A DNA stretch of 64,000 nt, from positions 1-64,000 of the forward strand of contig CAJURK010000007.1 of the NCBI GenBank assembly GCA_910588745.1, in the 5' to 3' direction. This document shows, piece after piece, positions 1 to 8,964 of this stretch. The position numbers and the translations under genes are program-made. Numbering within the stretch: position 1 is the stretch's first letter; the number at the start of each line of letters is the position of its first letter. The notes under the pieces were generated by a model. It did no database searches. It was not told where the DNA came from and saw only the letters and a program-made list of their open reading frames with translations. This DNA comes from an uncultured Dorea sp. (GTDB lineage: Bacteria > Bacillota > Clostridia > Lachnospirales > Lachnospiraceae).

Positions 1-454
1 CATTTTCAACTGTCAGAGACTAAAAATTGGTATTAACCGACAGCCCCTTTTTTCTATATGATAAATCAGTTATTCTCATTTCAAATGGCAGAAATATTCG
101 GCTCTACATAGTTCTGCCCGTCAATCAGTTCTGCCCGTTTTCCTTTTGGAAGGGCATAAGTGTCCTATGTGGTACAAATTTTTCCTGAGCTGTTACCATA
201 ACGTGAGTTTCTTTTGGCTGTTGATATTGTTTATTTCAGAGTAATGCGTATGTCTATATTTCATACGTTGGCATTATTGCGTTCATGAATAACGGGTATA
301 TCTAAAGCCGTTTCTATTGGCAGTCTTTTTTTATTGTAGTAGGTATTGTTACGAATGCCAATGATCATGCGTAATTATACGTAAGAAATGATTATCAAAT
401 ATGCACATGTAAATGTTTAAACTTTTTGGGCAAGAGCTTATAATAAAATAAATA
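1..454. other. Non-coding left flank
   Basis: No convincing gene is visible on either strand in these AT-rich 450 bases. A short inverted repeat (CTGTC near 10 and GACAG near 39) followed by a run of Ts at about 46-54 may be the terminator of a gene lying to the left of the window, but the stem is short. Nothing else was recognised. Confidence 0.5.
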
Positions 455-512
455 GAAAAACAGCCGTAAAGCATTGATTTCTAAATATCTCTGCATTTAC
501 GGCCGCTTTTTT
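455..512 (-). terminator. Bidirectional terminator after tRNA-Leu
   Basis: An inverted repeat has arms at about 461-473 and 492-505, with one bulged base and an 18-base loop. It is flanked by As on the left and TTTTTT on the right. Read on the minus strand it lies directly after the tRNA-Leu gene and ends in a T run, as expected for a Rho-independent terminator. The T run on the other side means it could also stop transcription from the left. Confidence 0.7.
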
Positions 513-518
513 GCCCGT

Positions 519-597
519 GCGGATAACAGGACTTGAACCTGCACGTCATAGACACTAGATCCTAAGTCTAGCGCGTCTGCCATTCCGCCATATCCGC
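519..597 (-). tRNA. tRNA-Leu (anticodon TAG)
   Basis: The minus strand folds as a class II tRNA. The 7-bp acceptor stem pairs GCGGATA with TATCCGC. The anticodon stem CTAGA/TCTAG holds loop CTTAGGA with anticodon TAG, followed by a short extra variable stem (TGTC/GACG) and a T arm with GGTTCAAGTCC. The variable arm and anticodon identify leucine (CUA codons). The 3' CCA is not encoded. At 79 nt it is short for a leucine tRNA because its variable arm is small. Confidence 0.95.
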
Positions 598-638
598 TTG
601 TATAATGTCTGGGAGAAAATTAACCTGAGACATCTTGT

Positions 639-667
639 ATCCTAACACAATTTTCTCTTCTTGTCAA
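639..667 (-). promoter_or_regulatory. Sigma-A promoter of tRNA-Leu
   Basis: On the minus strand, TTGACA (662-667) and TAGGAT (639-644) are separated by exactly 17 bases. This would start transcription about 35 nt upstream of the mature tRNA 5' end, leaving a leader for RNase P to remove. Confidence 0.6.
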
Positions 668-866
668 ATTATTGCAGAACAATGATCTGTTGCGCGATAA
701 GCTCTTGCGATTGCCGAAAAGTCTGTTAGGAACGGAGCGTTCATGGTATGATAAATGAAAGGACTTGCAGATATTTGTTTCAATTAAAACCAGGCGCAGT
801 GGACTATTTGAAATAAATAGTTGATGCATCCTGGCGGATATGCGGAATGCGGGAAGAGGTGTCGAG

Positions 867-1742
867 ATGGAGGATGCATATGTATTACAGTTATCGAACC
901 GGAAGTTTTCGGAGTTGTATTTGTGCTTTTGCGGAATCAGCAAATGCGAGCCGCTCCACAGCTTTGGCCCGGCGGTGAGGCCGGATTACCTGATTCATTT
1001 TATTCTCAGCGGGAAAGGCCGGTATCATGCTGAAGATACCCGGCATTGCCTGGAAGCCGGCCAGGGTTTTTTAATTGAACCGGATGTCCTGACCTTTTAT
1101 CAGGCGGATCCGGAGGAGCCATGGGAATATCTTTGGATAGGATTTAATGGCACGAACGTGAAAGAATATTTGAGGGATATCGGCCTGAACAGCAGACAGC
1201 TTATATTTTGCAGCGATCAGGCGGATGAACTGAAAGACACGGTAGTTGAAATGCTGAAAGATACCACCAGCAGTATTTCCAGCCAATACAAAAGGCAGGG
1301 GCTGCTGTATTCGTTTTTTTCTATTTTAACAAAGAATAACAAAATTAGCCTTCCGCTGGAGCAAAATGGAGAGAATATTTATATTAAACGCGCGGTAGAA
1401 TATGTCCGCAACAATTATTTTGATGTGGTGCGGGTGGGGGATATTGCAAAATATGTCTGTGTTGACCGCACATATCTCTATGAGCTGTTCCGCAGGTACT
1501 TAAACGTCTCGCCTCAGGATTATTTGATGAATTACCGGATGACAAGGGCGGCGGAGCTGCTGACTAATACAGAACTGACGCTGGAAGAGATTGCTTTATC
1601 CTGCGGATATCAGAACGTGTATTCTTTCGGCAAGGTGTTTAAGGCTAAGCGGGGGATTACGCCGGCGAAATACCGGGCGAAGAACCGGAAGGAGAAGAAG
1701 GAACATCTGGAGAAGCATAAGGATAAACTGGAACAACTGTAA
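867..1742 (+). CDS. AraC-family transcriptional regulator
   Basis: This 291-residue regulator has an N-terminal cupin-like sugar-sensing domain (about residues 20-150, with the family-typical stretch HSFGPAVRPDYLIHF) and a C-terminal double helix-turn-helix of AraC type (about 180-280, including CGYQNVYSFGKVFKAKRG). I place the start at 867 rather than the in-frame ATG at 840, because AAGAGG lies about 8 bases before 867 and the protein then begins like its relatives. It sits just upstream of an alpha-galactosidase in the same direction, 311 bases apart, and is probably that gene's activator in response to an alpha-galactoside. The link is inferred from position only. The C-terminus is very rich in Lys and Glu. 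Confidence 0.88.
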   Translation: MEDAYVLQLSNRKFSELYLCFCGISKCEPLHSFGPAVRPDYLIHFILSGKGRYHAEDTRHCLEAGQGFLIEPDVLTFYQADPEEPWEYLWIGFNGTNVKEYLRDIGLNSRQLIFCSDQADELKDTVVEMLKDTTSSISSQYKRQGLLYSFFSILTKNNKISLPLEQNGENIYIKRAVEYVRNNYFDVVRVGDIAKYVCVDRTYLYELFRRYLNVSPQDYLMNYRMTRAAELLTNTELTLEEIALSCGYQNVYSFGKVFKAKRGITPAKYRAKNRKEKKEHLEKHKDKLEQL

Positions 1743-2053
1743 CCGCACATTTCTGTCAAACTGCGCGGTTTGGGAAGCGGCGCAGCCTTGCGGAGCGGTA
1801 GGAAGAGCGTTGGAGGTAAGAGGCGGAATTGATTGGTGGAGTGTGAATTAGCCAACATTTGGACATTTTTGGCCGACAAATGGATATACACAGACGCAGA
1901 CTTTGCCGATAGAATAGAGTTATAAGGAAGAAAGAACGGCACGGCTTCCTTACTCCATAGAATCTAAATGGGAATCGATACGTGGAACAGAACAGTATTT
2001 TCTGCGGATGATAGGAGGGAGCCATGCGGCGAATAAAACAGGAGAGATGAGTT
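1743..2053. other. Intergenic region upstream of alpha-galactosidase
   Basis: This 311-base gap between the AraC regulator and the alpha-galactosidase holds no gene I can support. It should contain the alpha-galactosidase promoter and any AraC site, but I could not pick a clear -35/-10 pair. GGAGAGATGAG just before 2054 is the ribosome binding site of the next gene. Confidence 0.4.
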
Positions 2054-4276
2054 ATGAGTATATTGTTTTATGAAAATACGAAGACATTTCACTTATGCAA
2101 TCAGGAAATCAGCTACATTATGACTGTTCTTCCAAACGGCCATATGGGACAGCTTTACTTTGGGAAGAGGGTTCATCAGAGGGAGGACTATTCTTATCTG
2201 TATGAGACGGCTCCCCGTCCTATGGCTTCTTATGTGTTTGAGGGGGATTACTCCCTGTCTTTGGAGCATGTACGGCAGGAGTACGGCGTGTATGGAACGA
2301 CTGATTTCCGCCGCCCGGCCATTGAGATTTTACAGTCAAATGGAAGCAGGCTTTGCGATTTTCAATATCAAAGGCACGAAATTATGAAAGGGAAACCAAG
2401 CCTTTCCGGACTCCCCGCTACTTATACGGAAAAGGATGAGGAAGCGGAGACGCTGCGCGTACTGTTGGAGGACGCTTTGACAGGAGTGACGGTGGAATTG
2501 TTGTATACGATTTTTGCCAAAGGAGGAATCCTTGCAAGAAGCGCAAAGATTACGAATAAAGGAGCCGACAGTGTTCATCTTACGGCAGCCATGAGTTTGT
2601 GCATGGATTTGCCGGACTGCAATTACGAGTGGCTGCAGTTTTCCGGGGCATGGGCAAGAGAACGGCATTTAAAAGTGCGGAAGCTGGAGCAGGGAATTCA
2701 GGCTGTGGACAGCCGCCGGGGACATTCATCCCATGAGCATAATCCATTTATTGTGCTGAAGCGCCCGGAAACATGCGAAAACCAGGGGGAGGCCATTGGG
2801 TTCAGCCTGATATACAGCGGCAATTTTCTAGCCCAGGCGGAGGTGGACACCCATGATACCACTAGGGTTCTTATGGGCATTCATCCCATGGGCTTTGACT
2901 GGAAATTAGACGTAAGGGAGAGCTTTCAAACGCCGGAGGCGGTAATGGTCTACTCGGAACGGGGACTAAACGGAATGAGCCAGACATTCCACCGACTGTA
3001 TCAGAAACGGCTGGCAAGAGGCTATTGGAGAGACAGAGCCAGGCCGATACTGAATAATAACTGGGAAGCGACTTATTTTGACTTTACAGAAGACCGCCTG
3101 GTGGAAATTGCCAGGAAAGCGAAAGAATGCGGCGTTGAATTGTTTGTGCTGGACGACGGGTGGTTTGGCGAGAGAAGCAGCGACCATGCGGGGCTGGGGG
3201 ACTGGGCCGCGAATCCAAAGCGGCTTTCTGGAGGGATTACCGGGTTTGCGGAGCGTATTGAAGAGCTTGGCATGAAATTCGGTCTCTGGTTTGAGCCGGA
3301 GATGGTAAATAAAGATTCGGAGTTGTACCGGAAGCATCCGGACTGGATATTGTCGGCGCCAGGAAGAAACGTTTCCCATGGGCGGAATCAGTATGTGCTG
3401 GACTTTTCCCGGACAGAGGTTGTGGACTGTATCTATGGGATGATGGCTAAGATTCTGAGAGAGGCCAAGGTCTCTTATATCAAATGGGATATGAACCGGA
3501 GCATTACGGAATGCTATTCTGCGGCGCTGCCGCCGGAGCGGCAGGGCGAGGTGTTTCACCGCTATATCCTGGGTGTTTATCATTTGTATGAACGGCTGAA
3601 TACGGAGTTCCCGCAGGTACTTTTCGAATCCTGCGCAAGCGGCGGGGGAAGGTTTGACCCAGGAATTCTTTACTATGCGCCCCAGGGGTGGGCAAGCGAT
3701 GATTCAGACGCCGTGGAGCGTTTGAAGATTCAGTATGGAACCTCCTTTTGCTATCCGATTAGCAGTATCGGGAGCCATGTATCGGTAACGCCGAACCATC
3801 AGGTGTTCCGTAACACGCCGCTTCATACCAGGGCAAATGTGGCATATTTCGGAACCTTTGGGTATGAGCTGGACTTAAATAAGCTGGAAAAGGAGGAGCA
3901 GGAATCGGTAAAGGAACAGATTGCATTTATGAAGGAGTACAGGCAAGTGCTGCAGTTTGGTACATTTTACAGGCTTGCAAGTCCTTTTGAAGGCAATATT
4001 ACCTGTTGGATGACGGTCAGCGAGAACCGGACGGAGGCGATTGTAGGGTGGTACCGCACTTTGAGCCATGTCAATATGCCGTACATGAGAGTTCGGCTGC
4101 AGGGTTTAGATCCGGAGGCCTGCTATGAAGACCAGGAGACGAAGAAAAGGTATTTTGGAGATGAACTGATGAATATCGGATTGGTGACTTCCGACGCCAC
4201 GTGCGGCCAGATGGATGGAAATACCGGCGAATGCTGCGACTTTGATTCCAGGCTGTACGTATTCAAAGCGGTTTAG
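2054..4276 (+). CDS. Alpha-galactosidase, glycoside hydrolase family 36
   Basis: A 740-residue cytoplasmic enzyme (no signal peptide) of the GH36 alpha-galactosidase family, which releases terminal alpha-galactose from raffinose-type sugars and melibiose. The length is normal for the family. It has the N-terminal beta-sandwich and the central TIM barrel with DDGWFGERSSDHAGLGDW at about residues 365-385. The catalytic nucleophile is Asp479 in KWDMNR. A second conserved cluster, SCASGGGRFD, is followed by ASDDSDAVERL (547-557), which carries the likely acid/base aspartate. The start ATG at 2054 follows GGAGAGATGAG. The AraC regulator upstream suggests substrate-induced expression. No dedicated transporter is adjacent. 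Confidence 0.95.
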   Translation: MSILFYENTKTFHLCNQEISYIMTVLPNGHMGQLYFGKRVHQREDYSYLYETAPRPMASYVFEGDYSLSLEHVRQEYGVYGTTDFRRPAIEILQSNGSRLCDFQYQRHEIMKGKPSLSGLPATYTEKDEEAETLRVLLEDALTGVTVELLYTIFAKGGILARSAKITNKGADSVHLTAAMSLCMDLPDCNYEWLQFSGAWARERHLKVRKLEQGIQAVDSRRGHSSHEHNPFIVLKRPETCENQGEAIGFSLIYSGNFLAQAEVDTHDTTRVLMGIHPMGFDWKLDVRESFQTPEAVMVYSERGLNGMSQTFHRLYQKRLARGYWRDRARPILNNNWEATYFDFTEDRLVEIARKAKECGVELFVLDDGWFGERSSDHAGLGDWAANPKRLSGGITGFAERIEELGMKFGLWFEPEMVNKDSELYRKHPDWILSAPGRNVSHGRNQYVLDFSRTEVVDCIYGMMAKILREAKVSYIKWDMNRSITECYSAALPPERQGEVFHRYILGVYHLYERLNTEFPQVLFESCASGGGRFDPGILYYAPQGWASDDSDAVERLKIQYGTSFCYPISSIGSHVSVTPNHQVFRNTPLHTRANVAYFGTFGYELDLNKLEKEEQESVKEQIAFMKEYRQVLQFGTFYRLASPFEGNITCWMTVSENRTEAIVGWYRTLSHVNMPYMRVRLQGLDPEACYEDQETKKRYFGDELMNIGLVTSDATCGQMDGNTGECCDFDSRLYVFKAV

Positions 4277-4381
4277 AAAGAATAAGTGAATCGGCAATAA
4301 GTATCCGTCTCGTTCCGGGATGCTTTCTCAGGAATGGGACGGATATTCTGTAAACACATTTGGTCTAAGGAGGAAGTCGGC

Positions 4382-5032
4382 ATGATGAAAACGGACAAAA
4401 ATTTTATAAAACGCTGCGTGCTGATGGCAGTAGGGATTTTGTTTATTGGTATCTGTGTAGGTGCGTTCCGTCTCAGCGCTTTCGGGGTGGATGCATTTAC
4501 CTGCATGAACTTAGGAATCAGCGGATTCCTCCGCATGTCGTTCGGAACCTGGCAGCTTATTATGAATGCAGCGATCCTGGCGCTGGTATTTTTTACGGCG
4601 CGCCGCTGTATCGGCGCAGGGACTATTGTCAATATGGTAGGCGTGGGCTATATGGCGGACTTTATCTGCTGGCTGTTTCAGGAGGTATGGGAGGTCAACA
4701 TGACGCTGCCGCTTAGAATTCTTGCTCTTGTAACCGGAAGCCTGTTAGCCGGGATAGGCGTCGCTTTTTATATGGCTGCGGAGATGGGGATTGCGCCCTA
4801 TGACAGCGTGGCGCTGATTATTGAGAAAGGAACAAATGGGAAGATTAAATTTCAGTATGCCAGAGTACTCAGCGATATTACGGTGGTAATCGTAGGGGTG
4901 GCATTCTGCCTGCTGTCTGGAGGCGACTTGCGGCTGATCATCGGAATCGGGACGGTTTGCAACGCGCTGTTTAACGGGCCGTTAATTCAATTTTTTAAGG
5001 TACATGCGGCGGAGCCGCTTTTGAAGAAATAA
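4382..5032 (+). CDS. YczE/YitT-like integral membrane protein
   Basis: A protein of about 216 residues with five or so hydrophobic segments. It belongs to the YczE/YyaS group of membrane proteins, seen in the FGVDAFTCMNLGIS and MGIAPYDSVALIIEKG repeats that recur in the two halves. The function of this family is not established. The start is the ATG at 4382, eight bases after AAGGAGG; the longer reading frame from 4334 has no ribosome binding site. It lies 105 bases after the alpha-galactosidase and 71 bases before the two-component system, and probably has no functional link to either. Confidence 0.8.
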   Translation: MMKTDKNFIKRCVLMAVGILFIGICVGAFRLSAFGVDAFTCMNLGISGFLRMSFGTWQLIMNAAILALVFFTARRCIGAGTIVNMVGVGYMADFICWLFQEVWEVNMTLPLRILALVTGSLLAGIGVAFYMAAEMGIAPYDSVALIIEKGTNGKIKFQYARVLSDITVVIVGVAFCLLSGGDLRLIIGIGTVCNALFNGPLIQFFKVHAAEPLLKK

Positions 5033-5042
5033 CGGACTGGAA

Positions 5043-5071
5043 TTGTGTTTATATCGGTTTGGCTGTATAAT
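5043..5071 (+). promoter_or_regulatory. Sigma-A promoter of the two-component operon
   Basis: TTGTGT (5043-5048) and TATAAT (5066-5071) are separated by 17 bases and lie about 30 bases upstream of the response regulator start. The -10 box is perfect and the -35 box is weaker. Confidence 0.6.
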
Positions 5072-5103
5072 GAAATAAATGAACCGCAGAACGGAGCCTG
5101 ATT

Positions 5104-5793
5104 ATGAAATATGATTGTTTGATTATAGATGACGAGCAAATGCTTGCGGACAATACGGCGGAATATTTTAATCTCTTTGGTGTGAAAACGGCGGCTGTCT
5201 ACAGCGTGTCTGAATGCCGGGAATTTTTGAAAGAAAATACGACCCGCTTGCTTCTTCTGGATATTAATCTTGGGGATGGAAGCGGTTTTGAGTTATGCAG
5301 GGAACTTCGGGAAGATACGGATATTCCGATTTTGTTTATTTCCGCAAGGACAAGCGACGACGACCAGATTGCCGCGCTTCATATCGGTGGTGATGATTAT
5401 ATTCAGAAGCCCTATTCGCTGGGAGTCCTTTTGGCGAAGGTAAAGGTGGTGTTAAAGCGTTTTGGGCAGCGCCGGGAGCATAAGAATAAAAGCTATTCGG
5501 ACGGCAGACTGACGGTAGATTTTGACGCCAGGCAGGTATTTGTGGAAGGAGGTTTGGTTAAGCTAACATTTTTAGAGTTTAAATTACTGGCATACTTGAT
5601 TCAGAATATGAACAGAGTCGTCTCCAAGCAGGAACTGTTTGAAAAGGTTTGGGAGGATAAATTTACCGGAGACGGGACGCTGAATGTGCATATCCGTAAA
5701 TTAAGGGAAGCGGTAGAACGAAAGCCGGGCAAGCCGGAGTATATTCTTACGGTGTGGGGCGACGGATATCGGTTCAGCGGGGAGGAATCATGA
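5104..5793 (+). CDS. OmpR-family response regulator
   Basis: A 229-residue DNA-binding response regulator. The receiver domain (1-115) has the acidic pair Asp9/Asp10, phospho-acceptor Asp53 in LLLLDINLGDG and the conserved lysine in QKPYS. The winged-helix domain (about 130-225) contains the typical TFLEFKLLAYLIQN and LNVHIRKLREA. It overlaps the kinase gene downstream by four bases (ATGA), so the pair is translationally coupled. The nearest likely target is the ABC exporter at 8205, whose upstream region has direct repeats of the kind OmpR-type dimers bind. That link is inference. Confidence 0.93.
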   Translation: MKYDCLIIDDEQMLADNTAEYFNLFGVKTAAVYSVSECREFLKENTTRLLLLDINLGDGSGFELCRELREDTDIPILFISARTSDDDQIAALHIGGDDYIQKPYSLGVLLAKVKVVLKRFGQRREHKNKSYSDGRLTVDFDARQVFVEGGLVKLTFLEFKLLAYLIQNMNRVVSKQELFEKVWEDKFTGDGTLNVHIRKLREAVERKPGKPEYILTVWGDGYRFSGEES

Positions 5794-7043
5794 GAAAGCG
5801 AGTATTCATATGTAGCCTTATTGGTGTTTTTCTGGCGGAAATAACAGCGCTGCTCTTTTTTTTATTTAAGGATATAAATACAGCGCAGGATGCTGTTCAG
5901 GTTAATGAAATTGTGCATTCGGTGCAGGATGACTGGCCGGAAATGGAAAAGCATAAGAATCGGACGGAACTTGATTATGTAGTGCTTGGTCAGGACGGGA
6001 AGGCGCTGTATCGAACCAGGGAGGGGTTAAGCGAGAGCATTCATGAGGCTATTGTCCATAGAGACACGATGGTAGATATTGACGTGGGGGTTCTGCCGGC
6101 GGGTAAGATTGTTATTTATAATGATAGTTACCAGTTTTTTTTGGCCGGGAAAAGGAGGATGGCGTTTACTCTTCTGGCAGCTATTCTCCTGCAGGGAGGA
6201 ATCTGCATAGGGTATTTGGTTTATCTGAACCGCAGGATCATCAGGCCGTTTCAAAAAATGGAAGGCTTTGCAGAGCGCATAGCAGGAGGCAGCCTGGACG
6301 TTCCTCTTGAGATGGATCGCCAGAATTTATTTGGCGCGTTTACGGAGAGTTTTGATATTATGCGGGCGGAGTTGAAGAAAGCAAGGCTTGCAGAGGCGAA
6401 AGCCAATGCCGACAAGAAGGAACTGGTGGCAAAGCTGTCCCATGATATTAAGACGCCGGTGGCAAGCATCAAGGCGGCTTCGGAAGTAGGGGCGGCGCTT
6501 ACGCATAGCGTGAGGATGAAAGACACATATATGCAGATTATACGGAAAGCGGATCAGATCGACGGTTTGATTACGAATTTGTTTACAGCAACGCTGGAAG
6601 AACTGCAGCAGCTTTCCGTAACGCCTGTGAATCTGGAAAGCGGAGAACTGAAAGGACTGCTGGAGAATGCGGATTATCTGGGCCGGACGGCTGTTCCGGA
6701 GATTCCAGAGTGTATCGTTTGTGCTGATAAACTGAGACTGCAGCAGGTATTTGACAATCTGTTCGCGAATTCATATAAATATGCGGCTACGGAGATTGCA
6801 GTCGAGGCGGATATCAGGAATGGATATCTGAGGGTCAGTATGGAGGATATGGGCGGGGGAGTAAAGGAAGAAGAGCTGCCTCATATAAAAGAGAAGTTCC
6901 GGCGGGGAAGCAATGCGGCGGATATAGAAGGGGCGGGTCTGGGGCTTTATATTTCGGATTATTTTATGAAGGAAATGAACGGCATGCTGGAGGTTGAAAA
7001 CGGCGAACAAGGACTGAAAGCGACGGTGCTGCTGCCGTGCTAA
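5790..7043 (+). CDS. Sensor histidine kinase (HisKA type)
   Basis: A 417-residue membrane kinase. It has an N-terminal transmembrane segment (about 7-27), a short extracellular sensor region (28-120), a second transmembrane segment (about 124-146) and a HAMP-like linker. The dimerisation domain carries His218 in KLSHDIKTPV. The HATPase domain has the N box DNLFANSYKYA and the G box GAGLGLYIS. The start at 5790 follows GGGGAGGAAT and overlaps the response regulator stop by four bases; the upstream in-frame start would lie inside the regulator gene. The signal is unknown. Confidence 0.93.
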   Translation: MRKRVFICSLIGVFLAEITALLFFLFKDINTAQDAVQVNEIVHSVQDDWPEMEKHKNRTELDYVVLGQDGKALYRTREGLSESIHEAIVHRDTMVDIDVGVLPAGKIVIYNDSYQFFLAGKRRMAFTLLAAILLQGGICIGYLVYLNRRIIRPFQKMEGFAERIAGGSLDVPLEMDRQNLFGAFTESFDIMRAELKKARLAEAKANADKKELVAKLSHDIKTPVASIKAASEVGAALTHSVRMKDTYMQIIRKADQIDGLITNLFTATLEELQQLSVTPVNLESGELKGLLENADYLGRTAVPEIPECIVCADKLRLQQVFDNLFANSYKYAATEIAVEADIRNGYLRVSMEDMGGGVKEEELPHIKEKFRRGSNAADIEGAGLGLYISDYFMKEMNGMLEVENGEQGLKATVLLPC

Positions 7044-7294
7044 TGGTTAGACAGGATTTTGCGGGGATTCAAAATAAAAAAGAATGTGGAGGCAACAGAC
7101 AATGGCAAAATACAAATGACAGATTTGATTTTGCACTGAAAATAATATCGAATGGTATTCATGGTTTGCAGGGGGAATGGAAAAATGAAGCAGTTTTTGA
7201 ATAAGCCAAGGGGCCGTCGGTTAATACTGATTTTAGGCTCCTGCCGCAAAATAAGCATATCCATCAGAAGTATTAACCTGAATAATATCCCCCT

Positions 7295-7894
7295 CTAACG
7301 AAAACTGTTTTCTACAACGCCCGGAAGCAAAGTATAAATAGAACAGCCAATCTTTTTTTCAAACAATTCTTTAATCTCTAAAATCTTTTTCCACCTGTCT
7401 ATTGTCGCCGGGTGAACGCCGTATCGGATTGTCACGTCTACAAACCTCTTTTCCAAGAGGCAGAATCCTGTCGGCAAAGCCAGTGCGTCGCATAGCTGCA
7501 CCAAGCGGTCATAATCATCATAAACCGCATTTGCAACAAACTCTTTCATAAACAGGTAATCTTCATCACTGACATCAAATGTTCCGATAGAAGTATCAAT
7601 ATCCTGTATCATAAATGCGTGGGATATACATATCTGCGCAGCTTTTTCCCATCCGCGCTCCATACAATAACGATAGCCGTCTATCAGATGCTTTTCTGAA
7701 CTTATTCCTGCATAACGTCCAATATCGTGTAACAGTCCGAAAAGGTATGCCTGTTCAGAAGATAAAGTGTTACAGCGCGACGCAATATTTTTACAGGCTT
7801 CGGCTACATACCGGGAATGGTCTGCCCATGCTCCCGGATTGGATTCTGACGCTTCCTTTAATGCACGTTCCGCGGTGCGAATGTTTAACTCCAT
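7295..7894 (-). CDS. HD-domain protein (putative phosphohydrolase)
   Basis: A 199-residue soluble protein with an HD-superfamily metal-binding core. A histidine in WADHSRYVAEACKNIA is followed by LFGLLHDIGRYAG (the paired His-Asp) and by later histidines in ISHAF. Such domains usually hydrolyse phosphate esters or nucleotides, but the substrate cannot be read from sequence. It is a single gene on the opposite strand, between the two-component system and the ABC exporter, so it probably arrived between them or is separately controlled. Confidence 0.8.
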   Translation of the reverse strand: MELNIRTAERALKEASESNPGAWADHSRYVAEACKNIASRCNTLSSEQAYLFGLLHDIGRYAGISSEKHLIDGYRYCMERGWEKAAQICISHAFMIQDIDTSIGTFDVSDEDYLFMKEFVANAVYDDYDRLVQLCDALALPTGFCLLEKRFVDVTIRYGVHPATIDRWKKILEIKELFEKKIGCSIYTLLPGVVENSFR

Positions 7895-8120
7895 TTTTAA
7901 CTCCTTTCAATAGGGCTGGACTGGCAGATAAACCGCTCGGCCCCTTTATGGTGAAATACAACAGACAAAAAATTCTATGTCTTTTATAAATTAAATATAT
8001 AGGATAGCCCGGTAATTGTCAATTAATACAGCGTATTCTTTAACGCATAAGAAAAAGTAGAAATTTAAGTACGGTTAATAACAAAAACAGCCGGGAAAGC
8101 CTATCAATACGCTTTATAAA

Positions 8121-8175
8121 TTTAAGGGATATTTAAGAATTGGATAAAGACTGTTAAGGATTGAATGGGTAAAAT
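8121..8175 (+). promoter_or_regulatory. Candidate activator-dependent promoter with direct repeats
   Basis: TTTAAG occurs at 8121-8126 and 8132-8137 (11-base spacing), with a third TTAAG at 8154-8158, two helical turns further on. A -10-like TAAAAT lies at 8170-8175 with no good -35 box. Direct repeats at 10-11 base spacing that take the place of a -35 box are typical of OmpR-type response regulator targets. The likely regulator is the one at 5104. This is inferred from layout. Confidence 0.45.
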
Positions 8176-8204
8176 GAAAGCTGTACAGAAAAAGGAGAGC
8201 TAGT

Positions 8205-8963
8205 ATGAAAAATATAGTTTTGAAAACAGAGAGTTTAAGTAAATCCTTCTCCTGCGAGGGAGCCTTGCAGCATGTATTAAAAAATATTGATCTGGAGCTT
8301 TACCAGGGAGATTTCACCGTAATCATGGGCGCAAGCGGCGCGGGAAAATCTACGCTTTTGTACGCCCTTTCCGGATTGGATACGCCGTCTTTGGGAAAGA
8401 TCGCGTTTGGAGACCAGGTCATTTCTGACTTAAGCCAGGATGAGCTTGCTATATTTCGGCGCCGCCATTGCGGGTTTGTGTTTCAGCAGATTTATCTGAT
8501 TGACGGAATGTCGGTGATGGATAATGTACTGGCGGCGGGACTGCTGGTCAATAAAGACAGGAAATCCCTTGTGAAAAGAGCGGAAATGTTGTTTGAGTCA
8601 GTAGGTATTTCAGAAGAGACCAGAAATAAATTTCCAGCGCAGATATCCGGAGGCGAGGCTCAGAGAGCGGGGATTGTGCGGGGACTGATAAACTGCCCTG
8701 AAATGTTGTTTGCCGACGAACCTACCGGAGCGCTGAATTCCAAAACCGGCTTGGATGTGCTGGATGTGCTTACGAATTTTAACGAGCAGGGGCAAAGTAT
8801 AGTTATGGTAACGCACGACATGCGTTCCGCAAGGAGAGGGAACCGCATCTTGTATTTGAAAGACGGCGTTATTTTAGGAGAGTGCGAGCTGGGAAAGTAC
8901 GTCCATAAAGACAAGGGCAGAGAAGAAGAACTTGCCGCATTTCTTAGAGAAATGGGGTGGTAA
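8205..8963 (+). CDS. ABC transporter ATP-binding protein (MacB/LolD type)
   Basis: A 252-residue ABC ATPase with Walker A GASGAGKS (about 41-48), Q-loop FVFQQIYL, signature ISGGEAQRAG, Walker B MLFADEP and switch histidine in VMVTHD. The family partners FtsX-type permeases that extrude peptides or antibiotics, or act as mechanical pumps rather than importers. AAAGGAGAG precedes the start. The permease follows after one base, so the two form an operon. Systems of this type next to an OmpR/HisKA pair often confer peptide-antibiotic resistance or sensing. The role here is unproven. Confidence 0.93.
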   Translation: MKNIVLKTESLSKSFSCEGALQHVLKNIDLELYQGDFTVIMGASGAGKSTLLYALSGLDTPSLGKIAFGDQVISDLSQDELAIFRRRHCGFVFQQIYLIDGMSVMDNVLAAGLLVNKDRKSLVKRAEMLFESVGISEETRNKFPAQISGGEAQRAGIVRGLINCPEMLFADEPTGALNSKTGLDVLDVLTNFNEQGQSIVMVTHDMRSARRGNRILYLKDGVILGECELGKYVHKDKGREEELAAFLREMGW

Positions 8964-8964
8964 T

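Noticed and set aside
4046..4062. GGTGGTACCGC, which resembles the T-box antiterminator core
   Set aside because: It lies inside the alpha-galactosidase gene, where it encodes GWYRT, and has no following terminator or aminoacyl-tRNA-related gene. A similar GGTGGTACCG at 36597 is inside the nucleotidyltransferase remnant.
7185..7298. 37-residue plus-strand frame between the kinase and the HD-domain gene
   Set aside because: AGGGGG lies before it, but the product is short, basic and unlike any family, and it runs into the end of the opposing gene. Kept only as a weak possibility.
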